Made by a program: the position numbers and the translations under genes. Shown here piece after piece: positions 52,974-62,771 of a stretch of DNA of 64,000 nucleotides. Within the stretch, counting starts at the first letter, position 1, and the number at the start of each line of letters is the position of its first letter. The DNA is taken from the NCBI RefSeq assembly GCF_022844445.1, contig NZ_JALHLS010000001.1:248001-312000 (forward strand), written 5' to 3'. Below the pieces are notes generated by a model that made no database searches, was not told where the DNA came from, and worked only from the letters and a program-made list of their open reading frames with translations. Origin of the DNA: Hyphomonas sp. (GTDB taxonomy: Bacteria > Pseudomonadota > Alphaproteobacteria > Caulobacterales > Hyphomonadaceae).

Positions 52974-53960
52974 TCAGCTCTCGCCCGCAGCGGCGTAAGC
53001 GTCGATGATCCGGCTGACGAGCCCGTGGCGGACAACGTCTGCGGCCGTCAGGTGATGGGCAGCGATGCCCTCGACATGCTCAAGGATGCGAAGCGCATGT
53101 TTGAGGCCGGAGGTCTGGCTACCGGGCAGGTCGACTTGGCCGGGATCGCCGGTGACGACCATGCGGCTGTCGCGCCCGAGGCGGGTCAGCACCATCTTCA
53201 TCTGGGCGACGGTAGTGTTCTGCGCTTCGTCGACGATGACGAAGGCATTCTTGAGAGTACGCCCGCGCATGAATGCGATCGGCGCGACCTCGATTTCGCC
53301 GCGCGACATGCGCCGCTCCATCTGCTCCTGACCCATCAGTTCGCGGAGCGAATCCCAGATGGGCAGCATGTAGGGGTCGACCTTTTCCTCAAGCGTGCCA
53401 GGCAGGAAGCCGAGTTTTTCGCCTGCCTCCACGGCGGGGCGGGTAACGATCAGGCGCTGGCGGATGCCGGCCTGCAACTCGGCAACGCCGGTGGCGACCG
53501 CGAGGAAGGTCTTGCCGGTGCCGGCAGGGCCGACGCCGAAGATCAATGCGTTGTCGGCATTGGTCAGCAGCTCGATATACTTTGCCTGACCACGCGTCAT
53601 CGCGGTGACGGGTTTGCGCAGGCCCTTCAAGCCGGTGAAGTTCTGGGCTGGCGATTGGGCGGCCTGCAGCGCGCCATCCAGTTCCATCTCGGTCGGCTCG
53701 GCGCCGCTGCGCAGACGGCGCTCGAAATCGGCCAGCGCCGCTTCGGCGACCGAGACCCCCTCCTCCATGCCATCGAGCCGAATACCGCCGCCCTGGCTTT
53801 CGGCGCGCAGATTGTACAGCTTGAGGCGGGTTTCGAGCAGGGCAAGGTGGCGGTGATGCGGTCCGCACAGATCGCGCAGGCGCTCGGCCTGAGAAACCTG
53901 GTAGACCCGGCTGACGGTATCGGAAGTTGCCGTTCCGGCAGGGGGGCGTTTCGCGCTCAC
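52974..53960 (-). CDS. ybeZ: PhoH-family ATPase YbeZ
   Basis: The 328-residue protein has a PhoH domain: Walker [42 protein letters not shown], the [25 protein letters not shown] block with Walker B, and [10 protein letters not shown]. YbeZ partners with YbeY in rRNA work. Its start ATG overlaps the miaB stop by 4 bp. The leader before the domain is longer than E. coli YbeZ by eye but normal for alphaproteobacteria. Confidence 0.93.
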   Translation of the reverse strand: MSAKRPPAGTATSDTVSRVYQVSQAERLRDLCGPHHRHLALLETRLKLYNLRAESQGGGIRLDGMEEGVSVAEAALADFERRLRSGAEPTEMELDGALQAAQSPAQNFTGLKGLRKPVTAMTRGQAKYIELLTNADNALIFGVGPAGTGKTFLAVATGVAELQAGIRQRLIVTRPAVEAGEKLGFLPGTLEEKVDPYMLPIWDSLRELMGQEQMERRMSRGEIEVAPIAFMRGRTLKNAFVIVDEAQNTTVAQMKMVLTRLGRDSRMVVTGDPGQVDLPGSQTSGLKHALRILEHVEGIAAHHLTAADVVRHGLVSRIIDAYAAAGES

Positions 53961-55333
53961 GCAGCAGTCTCGCGAACACGCACCAGGTCGCCGGAAAGGG
54001 AATTAAGGCTGGCCGCAAGGATCTGCACGTCGACCAACGCGCCGAGCTGGGTTTCGGTTCCCTCAAAATGGACCGCCTGAAGATAAGGCGAGCGGCCGTG
54101 CATCTGTCCCGGATTGCGCCCCTTGCCGGTGACAAGCACCGGAATCGTGCGGCCGATGCAGGACTGGTTGAACGCCGTCTGTTGATCGCGCAGCAGCGAC
54201 TGCAGCGCCTGCAGGCGCGCGTCCTTCACGTCTTCACTGAGATGGCCGTGCATTCCGGTCGCCGGCGTGCCGGGGCGAGCGGAATACTTGAACGAATAGG
54301 CGATGGCATAGCCGACATCGCGGGCGAGCTGCATCGTCGCCTCGAAGTCCGCATCGCTTTCACCTGGAAAGCCGACGATGAAGTCGGTGGCAAGCGCTAT
54401 GTCGGGCCGGGCCTTGCGGACGCGGGCAATAATGTCCCGGTAGTGGTCTGCGGTGTGGCCGCGGTTCATGGCCTTGAGAATGCGGTCGGAACCGGACTGC
54501 ACGGGCAGGTGCAGGAAAGGCATCATCGCGGCCGTGTCGCCGTGCGCGGCGATCAGGTCGGCGTCCATGTCGCGCGGATGGCTGGTCGTATAGCGGATAC
54601 GCTCAATGCCGCCGATTTTGGATAGATGACGGACGAGTTGGCCAAGCGTCCAGTCTGCGCCGCCTTCGAGACGGGGCGCGGCGCCATGAAAGGCGTTGAC
54701 GTTCTGGCCGAGCAGGGTGACCTCGCGCACACCCTTGGCGGCGAGGTCGCGCACTTCGGCCACGATGTCGTCCACGCTGCGGGACATCTCGGCGCCGCGT
54801 GTGTAAGGAACCACGCAGAAGGTACAGAACTTGTCGCAGCCTTCCTGAACCGAGACGAAGGCAGCGGGGCCGTCCGGGTCGCGGGTTTTCGGCAGGGCGT
54901 CGAACTTCTCGATCGTGTCGAACTCAGTTTCGAGGCGGTCGCCGACAGCGCGGCTGGCACGGGCAATCATCTCGGGAAGTTTGTGATAGGCCTGCGGGCC
55001 TAGGACAAGGTCCACGGCGGGCTGACGGCGGATGATTTCCGCGCCTTCGGCTTGGGCAACGCAGCCGGCGACCGCAATAGTCATTTTCCCGCCGGAGGCG
55101 AGTTTCATCTGCTTTAGCCTGCCAAGCTCGGAATAGACCTTCTCGGTCGCCTTCTCGCGAATGTGGCAGGTGTTGATAACGACGAGGTCTGCTCCTTCCG
55201 GAGCGTCAACCGGCGCGTAGCCGAGCGGCTTCAGCACATCGCGGATGCGCTCGGAGTCGTAGACATTCATCTGGCAGCCGTGGGTCCTTATAAACAGGCC
55301 CTTGAGCGGCTTGGCGTCGGGGGTAGCGGTCAT
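53957..55333 (-). CDS. miaB: tRNA-2-methylthio-N6-dimethylallyladenosine synthase
   Basis: MiaB adds the methylthio group to i6A37 in tRNA. The 458-residue radical SAM enzyme has the N-terminal UPF0004 cluster cysteines ([31 protein letters not shown]), the radical SAM triad in [24 protein letters not shown], and a C-terminal TRAM domain. It heads the ybeZ-ybeY-corC-lnt run by overlap. The 145-bp gap to the divergent symporter gene holds no gene. Confidence 0.96.
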   Translation of the reverse strand: MTATPDAKPLKGLFIRTHGCQMNVYDSERIRDVLKPLGYAPVDAPEGADLVVINTCHIREKATEKVYSELGRLKQMKLASGGKMTIAVAGCVAQAEGAEIIRRQPAVDLVLGPQAYHKLPEMIARASRAVGDRLETEFDTIEKFDALPKTRDPDGPAAFVSVQEGCDKFCTFCVVPYTRGAEMSRSVDDIVAEVRDLAAKGVREVTLLGQNVNAFHGAAPRLEGGADWTLGQLVRHLSKIGGIERIRYTTSHPRDMDADLIAAHGDTAAMMPFLHLPVQSGSDRILKAMNRGHTADHYRDIIARVRKARPDIALATDFIVGFPGESDADFEATMQLARDVGYAIAYSFKYSARPGTPATGMHGHLSEDVKDARLQALQSLLRDQQTAFNQSCIGRTIPVLVTGKGRNPGQMHGRSPYLQAVHFEGTETQLGALVDVQILAASLNSLSGDLVRVRETAA

Positions 55334-55478
55334 CGACCGGCTTATGCCTCAAAAGGGGGCAGGCTGAAAGAACCTTCCTCCATCCAGCAAGAGCAACGGC
55401 ATTCAGCGCCTTCACGGAAGATCAAACAGGGTTAGGGTGCCCCGGAATTGACATTTTCGGCCGGGGAGGCCCTTCAAC

Positions 55479-57083
55479 ATGTTCGACAAGTTCTTAGCCG
55501 AATTCGAAGCAGGCGTGAGCAATGTCAGTGGCTTCATCTGGGCCGGGGAATGGAACGGCCAGAGCCTCTTGCCGCTTGGCCCGATCATAGTCCTGTTGCT
55601 GGGCACAGGGATCTACTTCATGTTCCGGATCGGATTCCGGCCGATCCGTCGGCTTGTGCCTGCAATCGGTGAAGTATGGGCCGGCCGGAAGGGCAATGGT
55701 GATCCGAGCGCCATCACGCCTTTCCAGGCGCTGACGACGGCCCTGTCCGGCCAGGTTGGTACCGGCAACATCGTGGGTGTCGCGACCGCCATCACCCTTG
55801 GCGGGCCGGGCGCGGTGTTCTGGATGTGGATCACGGCCATTTTCGGCATGGCGCTCGCCTTCGCGGAAAGCTCTCTGGCAATCAAATACCGTGAGCGCGA
55901 CGAGTTCGGGCGGCTGAACGGCGGCCCTATGTACTACATCACCAACGGCCTTGGTAAGCACTGGAAGTGGCTCGCAATCCTGTTCTGCATCGGGACGATC
56001 TTCTCCGCGACCGCGACCGGGGGCATGGTTCAGGCGAACGGCATCACGCAAAACCTGGTCGAAACCATCGGTACTGAAATCGGCCGTCAAGGGCTCAGCT
56101 TTACGTCCGTCAATGTCGGAGGGATTGATCTTGTTCTCGCAAAGGTCGTCATAGGGGCCGTGATGGCGCTCTGCGTGTTCATCATCATTGTCGGCGGCAT
56201 CAAATCCATCGGCACGGTAGCCGAAAAACTCGTCCCGGCGATGGCGCTGATCTATGTAGTGATGAGCCTCGTGGTTCTGGGCCTGAACTTTCAGGAGATC
56301 CCGGACGCGTTTGCGATGATCTTCACGTCTGCGCTCGGTCTGCAGCAAGCGGCCGGCGGACTTGCAGGATATGCGGTGCTTTCGGCCATCAGATTCGGCG
56401 TGGCGCGGGGCTTGTTCTCCAATGAAGCCGGCCAAGGCTCCGCGCCTATCGCACACGCGGCATCGCAAATGAAAAACCCGGCGACGCAGGGCGAAATCGC
56501 CATGATCGGTGTGTTCGTCGATACGCTAATCATCTGTACCATGACGGCGCTGGTGATCATCACGGCGGAGGGTAGCTTCCGCACGGCACCAGACCTGCTG
56601 GCCAATGCCGACATGGTCGCGGCGGGGCTGACAGAGACGACCTCCCACCTTTGGATGGCCCACGACGCTAACCCGGCTACGCTGACCAACCGCGCCTTCA
56701 CAGATGCGATTCCCGGACCTGTCGGCGGCTGGATAGTGACGCTTTGCCTGACGCTGTTCGCCTTCACGACGATCATCGGCTGGTCTTACTATGCCGAACA
56801 GGCGGTGACCTACCTCATCGGCGAATGGGCAACCATGCCGTTCCGCTACATCTGGTGCGTGGTAATCTTCATCGGCGCCCTGGCACAGGTGAACTTCGTC
56901 TGGATGTTCGGCGATATGGCCAATGCCTCGATGGCAATTCCGAACTTGATCGCGATCCTGGCACTATCTGGCGTCGTGATTGCAATCCACCGAGCCAACG
57001 GAGATCCTGATACGGCTAACGGCGAGAGCATCATTCCATTGTCGGACAAGGCCGCCGCACAAGCAAACGCGCCAGCCCAATAG
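55479..57083 (+). CDS. Alanine/glycine:cation symporter (AGCS family)
   Basis: The 534-residue membrane protein has about eleven hydrophobic segments and the AGCS hallmarks: PFQALTTALSGQVGTGNIVGVATAITLGGPGAVFWMW, LNGGPMYYI, and RGLFSNEAGQGSAPIAHAA. Such transporters import alanine or glycine with sodium or protons. GGGGAGG precedes the ATG. It is a stand-alone gene, divergent from miaB, with a 10-bp hairpin spanning its stop codon. Confidence 0.93.
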   Translation: MFDKFLAEFEAGVSNVSGFIWAGEWNGQSLLPLGPIIVLLLGTGIYFMFRIGFRPIRRLVPAIGEVWAGRKGNGDPSAITPFQALTTALSGQVGTGNIVGVATAITLGGPGAVFWMWITAIFGMALAFAESSLAIKYRERDEFGRLNGGPMYYITNGLGKHWKWLAILFCIGTIFSATATGGMVQANGITQNLVETIGTEIGRQGLSFTSVNVGGIDLVLAKVVIGAVMALCVFIIIVGGIKSIGTVAEKLVPAMALIYVVMSLVVLGLNFQEIPDAFAMIFTSALGLQQAAGGLAGYAVLSAIRFGVARGLFSNEAGQGSAPIAHAASQMKNPATQGEIAMIGVFVDTLIICTMTALVIITAEGSFRTAPDLLANADMVAAGLTETTSHLWMAHDANPATLTNRAFTDAIPGPVGGWIVTLCLTLFAFTTIIGWSYYAEQAVTYLIGEWATMPFRYIWCVVIFIGALAQVNFVWMFGDMANASMAIPNLIAILALSGVVIAIHRANGDPDTANGESIIPLSDKAAAQANAPAQ

Positions 57084-57092
57084 GCTGGCGCG
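57068..57092 (+). terminator. Hairpin over the symporter stop codon
   Basis: A perfect 10-bp stem CGCGCCAGCC / GGCTGGCGCG with a 5-nt loop includes the last codons and the TAG of the AGCS gene. There is no T tract. It lies between two convergent genes. Confidence 0.55.
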
Positions 57093-57120
57093 CGCTGTCG
57101 TTCCGAAAGCGGCCGGGCGC

Positions 57121-58125
57121 CTAAATCGTCAGGACGATCTTGCCGAAGTGCTGCTGGCTGGCCTGGTGGGCAAAGGCGGCAGCGATCTGGTCCAGCGGAA
57201 AGCGGCTGTCGATCACCGGTTTGAAGCCCGTCGCATCGATGGCTTCAACCATGTCTTCCTGATGGCGGCGTGAGCCGACCGTGATGCCAGAGACGGTGAT
57301 GTTGCGCGAGAACAGCGCCGCCGTCGGCACTTCTCCGGAGACGCCGGTGAGTACGCCGATCAGCGAGATGTGGCCGCCCGGACGGCAGGCATTGATCGAC
57401 TGCGCCATGGTGCCCGGACCGCCGATCTCGACGACCTCATCAACGCCGCGGCCGCCGGTCAGCTCGAAGGCCTTCTTACCCCAGTCCGGCACCTCCTTGT
57501 AGTTGATTACATGGTCAGCGCCGAGGGCGCGGAGCTTCTCGAGTTTGGCTTCTGAAGACGAGGTGGCGATGACGCGCGCGCCGGTCGCCTTGGCGAACTG
57601 CAACGCGAAGATCGAGACGCCGCCGGTGCCCTGCACAAGGACCCAGTCGCCGGGCTTCGTCTTGGTCTCGACATACATACCGCGCCAGGCGGTGAGCGCC
57701 GCGCAGGGGAGCGTGGCGGCTTCGTCAAAGGTCCAGCCGGCCGGCATTCGGGTGAACGAGGTTTCCGGCGCCGCGACAAGTTCTGCGCCAAAGCCGTCTG
57801 CGCCGTCACCCGGCACGCTGGCAAAGCCTGCGGCTTCTATCTGGCCGGATTGCCAGCTGGGGAAGAAGAGCGAGATGACCTTGTCGCCGACTTTCCATTT
57901 GGTGACGCCTTCGCCCACAGCGACGACTTCGCCGGCGCCGTCCGACATGGGAATCCGGCCATCGGGCGTAGGGATGCCACCGAGTGCGACGATGAAGTCG
58001 TGATAGTTCAGCGAACTGGCGCGCACGCGCACCAGCACTTCGCCGGCCTTCGGCTTCGGATCAGGGCGTGTCTCGATGACGAGGTTTCCCAGGCCACCCG
58101 GTTTCTTGACGGCTGCAACTTTCAT
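57121..58125 (-). CDS. Zinc-type alcohol dehydrogenase-like / quinone oxidoreductase family protein
   Basis: From the ATG at 58125 (GGGAGG upstream) the MDR-family protein has 334 residues. VRASSLNYHDFIVALGG lacks the catalytic zinc cysteine, and no structural zinc loop is seen, so it belongs with the zinc-free quinone-oxidoreductase-like group. The nucleotide motif VQGTGGVSIFALQFAKATGARVIATSSS fits NADPH. It may reduce an enoyl or quinone substrate. It lies 52 nt downstream of an acyl-CoA ligase on the same strand. Confidence 0.88.
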   Translation of the reverse strand: MKVAAVKKPGGLGNLVIETRPDPKPKAGEVLVRVRASSLNYHDFIVALGGIPTPDGRIPMSDGAGEVVAVGEGVTKWKVGDKVISLFFPSWQSGQIEAAGFASVPGDGADGFGAELVAAPETSFTRMPAGWTFDEAATLPCAALTAWRGMYVETKTKPGDWVLVQGTGGVSIFALQFAKATGARVIATSSSEAKLEKLRALGADHVINYKEVPDWGKKAFELTGGRGVDEVVEIGGPGTMAQSINACRPGGHISLIGVLTGVSGEVPTAALFSRNITVSGITVGSRRHQEDMVEAIDATGFKPVIDSRFPLDQIAAAFAHQASQQHFGKIVLTI

Positions 58126-58177
58126 GGTTCGGTCCTCCCGTGTTTCTTCCACGGGAGGGATGCCGCCCTAAGGGAAG

Positions 58178-59635
58178 TCAAGTCGCCGCGAGGCGGGCTT
58201 CCCTTAGGGCCTTCCGGCGAACCTTGCCGGCATCGTCGCGGACGGGCTCTTGCACATACTCGAAACTCTTCGGCACCTTGTAGCGCACGAGCCGTTCGGC
58301 GAGATGGGCCTCCATCGCTTTCGGGTCGGCGGGGCCTTCCGGGCGGTCGATCACGGCGTGCAGGCGCGCGCCCATGTCCTCGTCCGGCAAGCCGATAACG
58401 GCGGAGGAGCGCACGCCAGGGAAGGCATCAATCGCAGCCTCGACTTCGGCGGGATAGATGTTAGCGCCGCCGACCAGGATCATGTCGGACAAGCGATCCG
58501 TGAGATAGAGAAAACCTTCTGCGTCCATCCAGCCCATGTCGCCGAGGCTTTCCCAGCCGCCTTCAATGGATTTAGCTTCGGCGCCGATATAGCGATAAGT
58601 CGTGCCGGCGCCCGCGAGCGGGCGGATAAAAACCTCGCCGACCTCGCCGGGCGGGAGGGTTTGGCCATCCTCGCCAACGACCTTCATCTCGCAGGTCTCG
58701 ACCGGGCGACCTACCGAGCCCTTGTGGGTCAACCAGTCCGTACCCTGAATGGTGGTGGAGCCCTGCCCCTCCGTGCCTCCATAGAGTTCCCAGATCACTT
58801 TCGGGCCGAGCCACTCGATGAAGCACTCTTTCAGCCAGGGCGGACACGGCGCAGCGAGGTGCCAGAGCGCCTTCAGACTGGAGAGGTCGTACCGCGTACG
58901 GACTTCATCGGGCAGCGCCCAGATGCGGCGCATCATGGTCGGCACAGTATAGATGACATCCACTTTATGCGCCTCGATGAGGCGCAGGGTCTCTTCCGCA
59001 TCGAAGCGGGTAGTAACGATGACACTGCACCCCTTGAACAGGGCGGTCATCGCCCAGAGGAATGGGCCATTGTGGTAGAGCGGGCCCGGAATGAGCATGC
59101 AGCCCTGTTGCGGAATTTCGAGCAGCGGTAAGTCCGGATCCGTGGCGGCGGGCTGTTTCGAGACGATGAGTTTTGGCCGGCCGGTCGAGCCGCCCGAGGT
59201 CATCGCCTTGTAGCTTGCGGCGGTGACTTCCAGGAGCGGTGCATCGGAGAGCGCGGCGTCCGGTTCGTAGCCAATCGGCAGGCAGGCAATCGGCGCATAC
59301 TCACCAGCATCAACGCCGACTACGAGGCTCGGCGTGCCGACCTCGACAATCTGGTCACGCTCGAACTTCGGCAGGCGGGAGGAGACCGGCTGTGGCGTGG
59401 CGCCGGCTTTCCAGGTGGCAAGGCACGCCTCGAAGAACTCGATGCCGTTCGGCAGGGCGATCGTGACGAAGTCATCCGGCTTCACGCCAAACGCCTGATA
59501 GGCGCGCGCGAGCCGGTTGGTGCGCGCCTCCAGTTCGGCCCACGTTACATCGCGCCCTTCATGGCTGAGCGCCTTGCGCCCAGGCTGTATGGCCGTCCAG
59601 TGCGCAATGATCCGCGACAGTGAAATGGTGGCCAT
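58178..59635 (-). CDS. AMP-dependent acyl-CoA ligase (BaiB/steroid-acid-like)
   Basis: The 485-residue ANL enzyme has the P-loop TSGGSTGRPKLIVS (the GGSTGRPK variant typical of bile-acid and steroid CoA ligases), WELYGGTEGQG, LGDMGWMDAEGFLYLTDR and the hinge region, and a C-terminus with DDAGKVRRKAL in place of the usual catalytic GK. The substrate is probably a bulky or branched carboxylate, inferred only from the P-loop type. Downstream are an MDR reductase; upstream a lipase-like hydrolase and an SCP2 protein, which together suggest lipid breakdown. Confidence 0.86.
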   Translation of the reverse strand: MATISLSRIIAHWTAIQPGRKALSHEGRDVTWAELEARTNRLARAYQAFGVKPDDFVTIALPNGIEFFEACLATWKAGATPQPVSSRLPKFERDQIVEVGTPSLVVGVDAGEYAPIACLPIGYEPDAALSDAPLLEVTAASYKAMTSGGSTGRPKLIVSKQPAATDPDLPLLEIPQQGCMLIPGPLYHNGPFLWAMTALFKGCSVIVTTRFDAEETLRLIEAHKVDVIYTVPTMMRRIWALPDEVRTRYDLSSLKALWHLAAPCPPWLKECFIEWLGPKVIWELYGGTEGQGSTTIQGTDWLTHKGSVGRPVETCEMKVVGEDGQTLPPGEVGEVFIRPLAGAGTTYRYIGAEAKSIEGGWESLGDMGWMDAEGFLYLTDRLSDMILVGGANIYPAEVEAAIDAFPGVRSSAVIGLPDEDMGARLHAVIDRPEGPADPKAMEAHLAERLVRYKVPKSFEYVQEPVRDDAGKVRRKALREARLAAT

Positions 59636-59677
59636 ATATCTCTCCCCTTTATTCTTCTTTTTTCCGTGTCGTGAGCA

Positions 59678-60628
59678 TCAGATCCCGGCGCGCTTCAGCA
59701 GTCGCTGGAAGCCCGACCAGAACTCGGCGCGCCGGTCGTCGGTCTCCATCAGAATCTCGTGCATCGCGCCTTCAACCATGATGTGCTCGCAATCCTTGAG
59801 GCGGCGGCAGATGTCGGCATGGCTGGCATTGTCGACCAGCTTCTCCTCTCCGGCCGAGGCGACGAAAACCGGGATGGTGACCTTTGCCAGCGCCTTTGGC
59901 CTGGTGAATGTGGCCAGGATGTCCAGCGAGGCGCCGAGCCATCCCCAGGTAACCGGGCCAACCTCAAGGTCCGGCGCGGCGTCGACCAGGTCGCGCTGCA
60001 ATTCCCAGCGGCGCTTGTCATGTGTGACGATGTTGGTCTCGAATTTTTCCGGCGGGCCGGGCTGGATGGCATAGTCTCCGGAGCGGCCCGTCGCGCGCAT
60101 CGCCCAGACGAGATAGCTCATCCCGAAGAATTTCGACTTGAGGCCCCACATCGGCGCGCAGAAGGCAGCCGCCTCGACCTTCACGAGGTCCTGCGCGATG
60201 GCGGCGAGTGCAATTGCGCCGCCCATCGAATGAGCCAGCGCCACATGCGGCTTGGGCAGGCGGTCCTCCAACTCCTCGAGACCGTTTGCGAGCGCCCCCA
60301 TGAAGGTCTCGAACCGGTCGATATGTCCCTTCTTGCTGTCGCCTAGCAGGCGATCGGAGAGTCCCTGCCCCGGCCAATCAAGAATCAGGATGGCAAAACC
60401 CATCTGCTGGAGCTCGCGGCCAACCTCGAAATACTTCTCGATGAACTCCGTCCGGCCCGGACAGACGATCACAGTGCCACGAGGCTTGACCTTCGACAGC
60501 GCCGGCGCGGCGCAGGCGCGCAGCTCGCGCCCGCCCTCGCCCTTGAACCAGACGACCGCCGCCCCCTCGGGCGCCAGGTTGCCCTTGAGGTTCACAAAGG
60601 CGGTCTGTTTTGCCGGCGCGTCAGTCAT
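59678..60628 (-). CDS. Alpha/beta hydrolase, monoacylglycerol lipase/S33-type
   Basis: The 316-residue protein has VIVCPGRTEFIEKYFEVGRELQQMGFAILILDWPGQGLS, the family pattern of lysophospholipase L2/PldB-like enzymes, the nucleophile Ser in ALAHSMGG, and acid and His residues in the C-terminal part (ASAGEEKLVDN, EGAMHEIL). It should cleave lysolipids or monoacylglycerols. GGAAGG precedes the ATG. A terminator separates it from the upstream SCP2 gene, and the acyl-CoA ligase gene follows 42 bp on. Confidence 0.88.
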   Translation of the reverse strand: MTDAPAKQTAFVNLKGNLAPEGAAVVWFKGEGGRELRACAAPALSKVKPRGTVIVCPGRTEFIEKYFEVGRELQQMGFAILILDWPGQGLSDRLLGDSKKGHIDRFETFMGALANGLEELEDRLPKPHVALAHSMGGAIALAAIAQDLVKVEAAAFCAPMWGLKSKFFGMSYLVWAMRATGRSGDYAIQPGPPEKFETNIVTHDKRRWELQRDLVDAAPDLEVGPVTWGWLGASLDILATFTRPKALAKVTIPVFVASAGEEKLVDNASHADICRRLKDCEHIMVEGAMHEILMETDDRRAEFWSGFQRLLKRAGI

Positions 60629-60640
60629 GTCGTCCTTCCA

Positions 60641-60676
60641 AAAAAGGAAAGCCGCCCGAAGCTGTCTCCGGGCGGC
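60641..60676 (-). terminator. Intrinsic terminator of the SCP2 gene
   Basis: On the minus strand GCCGCCCG pairs with CGGGCGGC (10-nt loop) and is followed by TTTCCTTTTTT. It lies 32 bp after the SCP2 stop and just before the hydrolase ribosome site. Confidence 0.85.
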
Positions 60677-60707
60677 CTCTCAGGTCAATGCCTTTGGGCA
60701 GGCCGGA

Positions 60708-61013
60708 TCAGCCGGCGAGCTTCTTCATCAGGCTCTGGAGCTGCATGGCGACTGACATGTCGCCGGCCACTTTCAGCTTGCCTTGCATGAAGGCCATCGT
60801 CGGGTCCATCGCGCCGGAAGAGATCTTGGTGAAGTCATCCCAAGTCACGGAGATGGTAGCATCGGCCGGATCGTCGGAATTATCGACCTTGCCGTTGGCG
60901 CCGTCGATCAGCAGCTTGCCGACGCTGCCGAAATCGAACTTCACCTTTTTCTTGAAATCGCTGCCGCCCGACAGGGCTTCCGAAGCGCGAGCCGTAAGTT
61001 GTGCGAGATCCAT
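60708..61013 (-). CDS. SCP2 sterol-binding domain protein
   Basis: From the ATG at 61013, preceded by AAGGAGGA, the protein has 101 residues. It is a single SCP2 domain: KKKVKFDFGSVGKLLIDGANG, DATISVTWDDFTKISSGAMDPTMAFMQGKLKVAGDMSVAMQL. SCP2 proteins form a hydrophobic tunnel for acyl-CoA or sterols. It is divergent from an acyl-CoA carboxyltransferase gene across 112 bp and adjoins lipase and ligase genes, fitting lipid handling. The track's much longer frame lacks support. Confidence 0.92.
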   Translation of the reverse strand: MDLAQLTARASEALSGGSDFKKKVKFDFGSVGKLLIDGANGKVDNSDDPADATISVTWDDFTKISSGAMDPTMAFMQGKLKVAGDMSVAMQLQSLMKKLAG

Positions 61014-61125
61014 CCGGGGTTCCTCCTTGGGAATTGGGTCTGGACGGGGATAAAGCAAACCGGAACGCGAGGAGCAAGAAGATTCCCGTTGACGGGCGCG
61101 GCGGTAAGGGGGGCACCTGTTTGCC

Positions 61126-62673
61126 ATGAGTTGGGAAAAAGCGATTGAAGAGCTTCGCCGGCGCGAGCGCCTGGCCGAGCATATGGGCGGGGAAGAACCG
61201 GTCGAACGCCAGCGAGGGCGGGGTAAGCTGACCGTGCGGGAACGGGTCGCGTTCCTCGCGGATCCGGGCAGTTTCCATGAAATCGGCAAGATTGCCGGCA
61301 AGGCGACCTACGGGCCGGATGATGAGCTTCTGGGCTTCACGCCGTCCACCTCTGTCACCGGGCGGGCGCGCCTTGAGGGCCGGCCGGTGGTGATTCTCGC
61401 CGACGACTTCACTGTCCGCGGCGGGGCGTCGGACGCCTCGATCTGGCAGAAAATGGTCCAGATGATCAAGATGGCGACCGAGTACCGGATGCCGCTGGTG
61501 CAGATGATCGACGGCACGGGCGGCGGCGGCTCGGTGAAAGCGCTGGAGAAAGACCCCCGCACCTACATTCCGGAGACGCCCGGCTGGAACGAGATTGTCA
61601 CGGGCCTGTCACAAGTACCCTTCGTCACGCTCGCGCTGGGGCCATGCGCGGGCATGGGCGCGGGCCGGCTGGCCGCGAGCCATTTCAGCATCATGGTGAA
61701 GGAGCTGTCGCAGGTTTTCGTGGCCGGGCCACCGGTCGCCATCGCGCTAGGCGAGAACGTTACTAAGGAAGAACTGGGCGGCTGGAAGATTCAAGGCCAG
61801 AACGGCACCGTGGACAATGTTGTCGATAGCGAGGCGGATGCCTTCGCCGCCGCGCGGCGCTTCCTCTCCTACCTGCCCCCGTCGGTGCACCACCTGCCCG
61901 AACGCCTTCAGCCCACGGACGACCCGAAGCGCAAGGAGGCGAGCCTCATTTCCCTCGTGCCCAAGGATGGCCGCACACCCTACAAGCCGCGCAAGATCAT
62001 CGAGGCGACGGTCGATAAGGGCAGTTTCTTCGAGATTGGCCATGACTGGGGCCGAGGCATCGTAACCGGCCTTGCCCGGATCGATGGCTACGCCGTCGGC
62101 ATCATGGCGGGCGATCCGTTCTTCCTCGACGGGGCCTGGACCGCGGACGTGTGCGACAAGGTCACGCGCCACATGGACCTCTGCTCGACCTTCCACCTGC
62201 CAGTGATCCACTTTGTCGATTGCCCCGGCTTCGCCGTCGGCGTGAAGGCGGAGACGGCAGGGGTAACGCGCGCGGGCGTGCGGGCGATGACGGCGGTCTA
62301 CCAGGCCGATGTGCCGGTCTGCTCGGTAGTGATTCGCAAAGCTTACGGCCTTGCAGGTTCGGCGATGATGAACCAGTCGAAGACCAAGTGGCGCTATTGC
62401 TGGCCGAGCGGCGACTGGGGCTCGCTGCCGATGGCAGGCGGTATCGAAGCGGCGTTCCGGAAGGAGTTGTCCGAGGCGGAGAACCCGGAGGAGCTGAAAG
62501 CGGCGCTCTACAAAAAGTTCGAGGCGATCCGCTCGCCCTTCCGCACGGCAGAGAGCTTCCTCGCCGAGGAGATCATCGACCCGCGCGAGACACGCTCCCT
62601 GCTCGTGGACTTTGCCCATCATGCCCAGCGTACCCTGACGGCGGGCGAGCGGCGGGTAACGTTCCGGCCTTAG
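61126..62673 (+). CDS. Acyl-CoA carboxylase, carboxyltransferase subunit
   Basis: The 515-residue protein is a biotin-dependent carboxyltransferase beta-type subunit with two crotonase-like halves: LTVRERVAFLADPGSFHEIG, TVRGGASDASIWQKMVQMIKMA, GTGGGGSV, LGPCAGMGAGRLAASHFSIMV in the first, and HFVDCPGFAVGVKAETAGVTRAGVRAM, RKAYGLAGSAM in the second. Propionyl- or methylcrotonyl-type acyl-CoA carboxylases use such a subunit. No biotin carboxylase or biotin carrier gene is adjacent, so the partner lies elsewhere. Confidence 0.9.
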   Translation: MSWEKAIEELRRRERLAEHMGGEEPVERQRGRGKLTVRERVAFLADPGSFHEIGKIAGKATYGPDDELLGFTPSTSVTGRARLEGRPVVILADDFTVRGGASDASIWQKMVQMIKMATEYRMPLVQMIDGTGGGGSVKALEKDPRTYIPETPGWNEIVTGLSQVPFVTLALGPCAGMGAGRLAASHFSIMVKELSQVFVAGPPVAIALGENVTKEELGGWKIQGQNGTVDNVVDSEADAFAAARRFLSYLPPSVHHLPERLQPTDDPKRKEASLISLVPKDGRTPYKPRKIIEATVDKGSFFEIGHDWGRGIVTGLARIDGYAVGIMAGDPFFLDGAWTADVCDKVTRHMDLCSTFHLPVIHFVDCPGFAVGVKAETAGVTRAGVRAMTAVYQADVPVCSVVIRKAYGLAGSAMMNQSKTKWRYCWPSGDWGSLPMAGGIEAAFRKELSEAENPEELKAALYKKFEAIRSPFRTAESFLAEEIIDPRETRSLLVDFAHHAQRTLTAGERRVTFRP

Positions 62674-62771
62674 TGGGCGCCGATGTGCCTCAACTCTCCC
62701 TGAAAGCGGCGCGCTCTTGCCATTTTCGGAGCGATGATGCGTGAGTATCCGCTCCGGGGAGGAACGCACGC

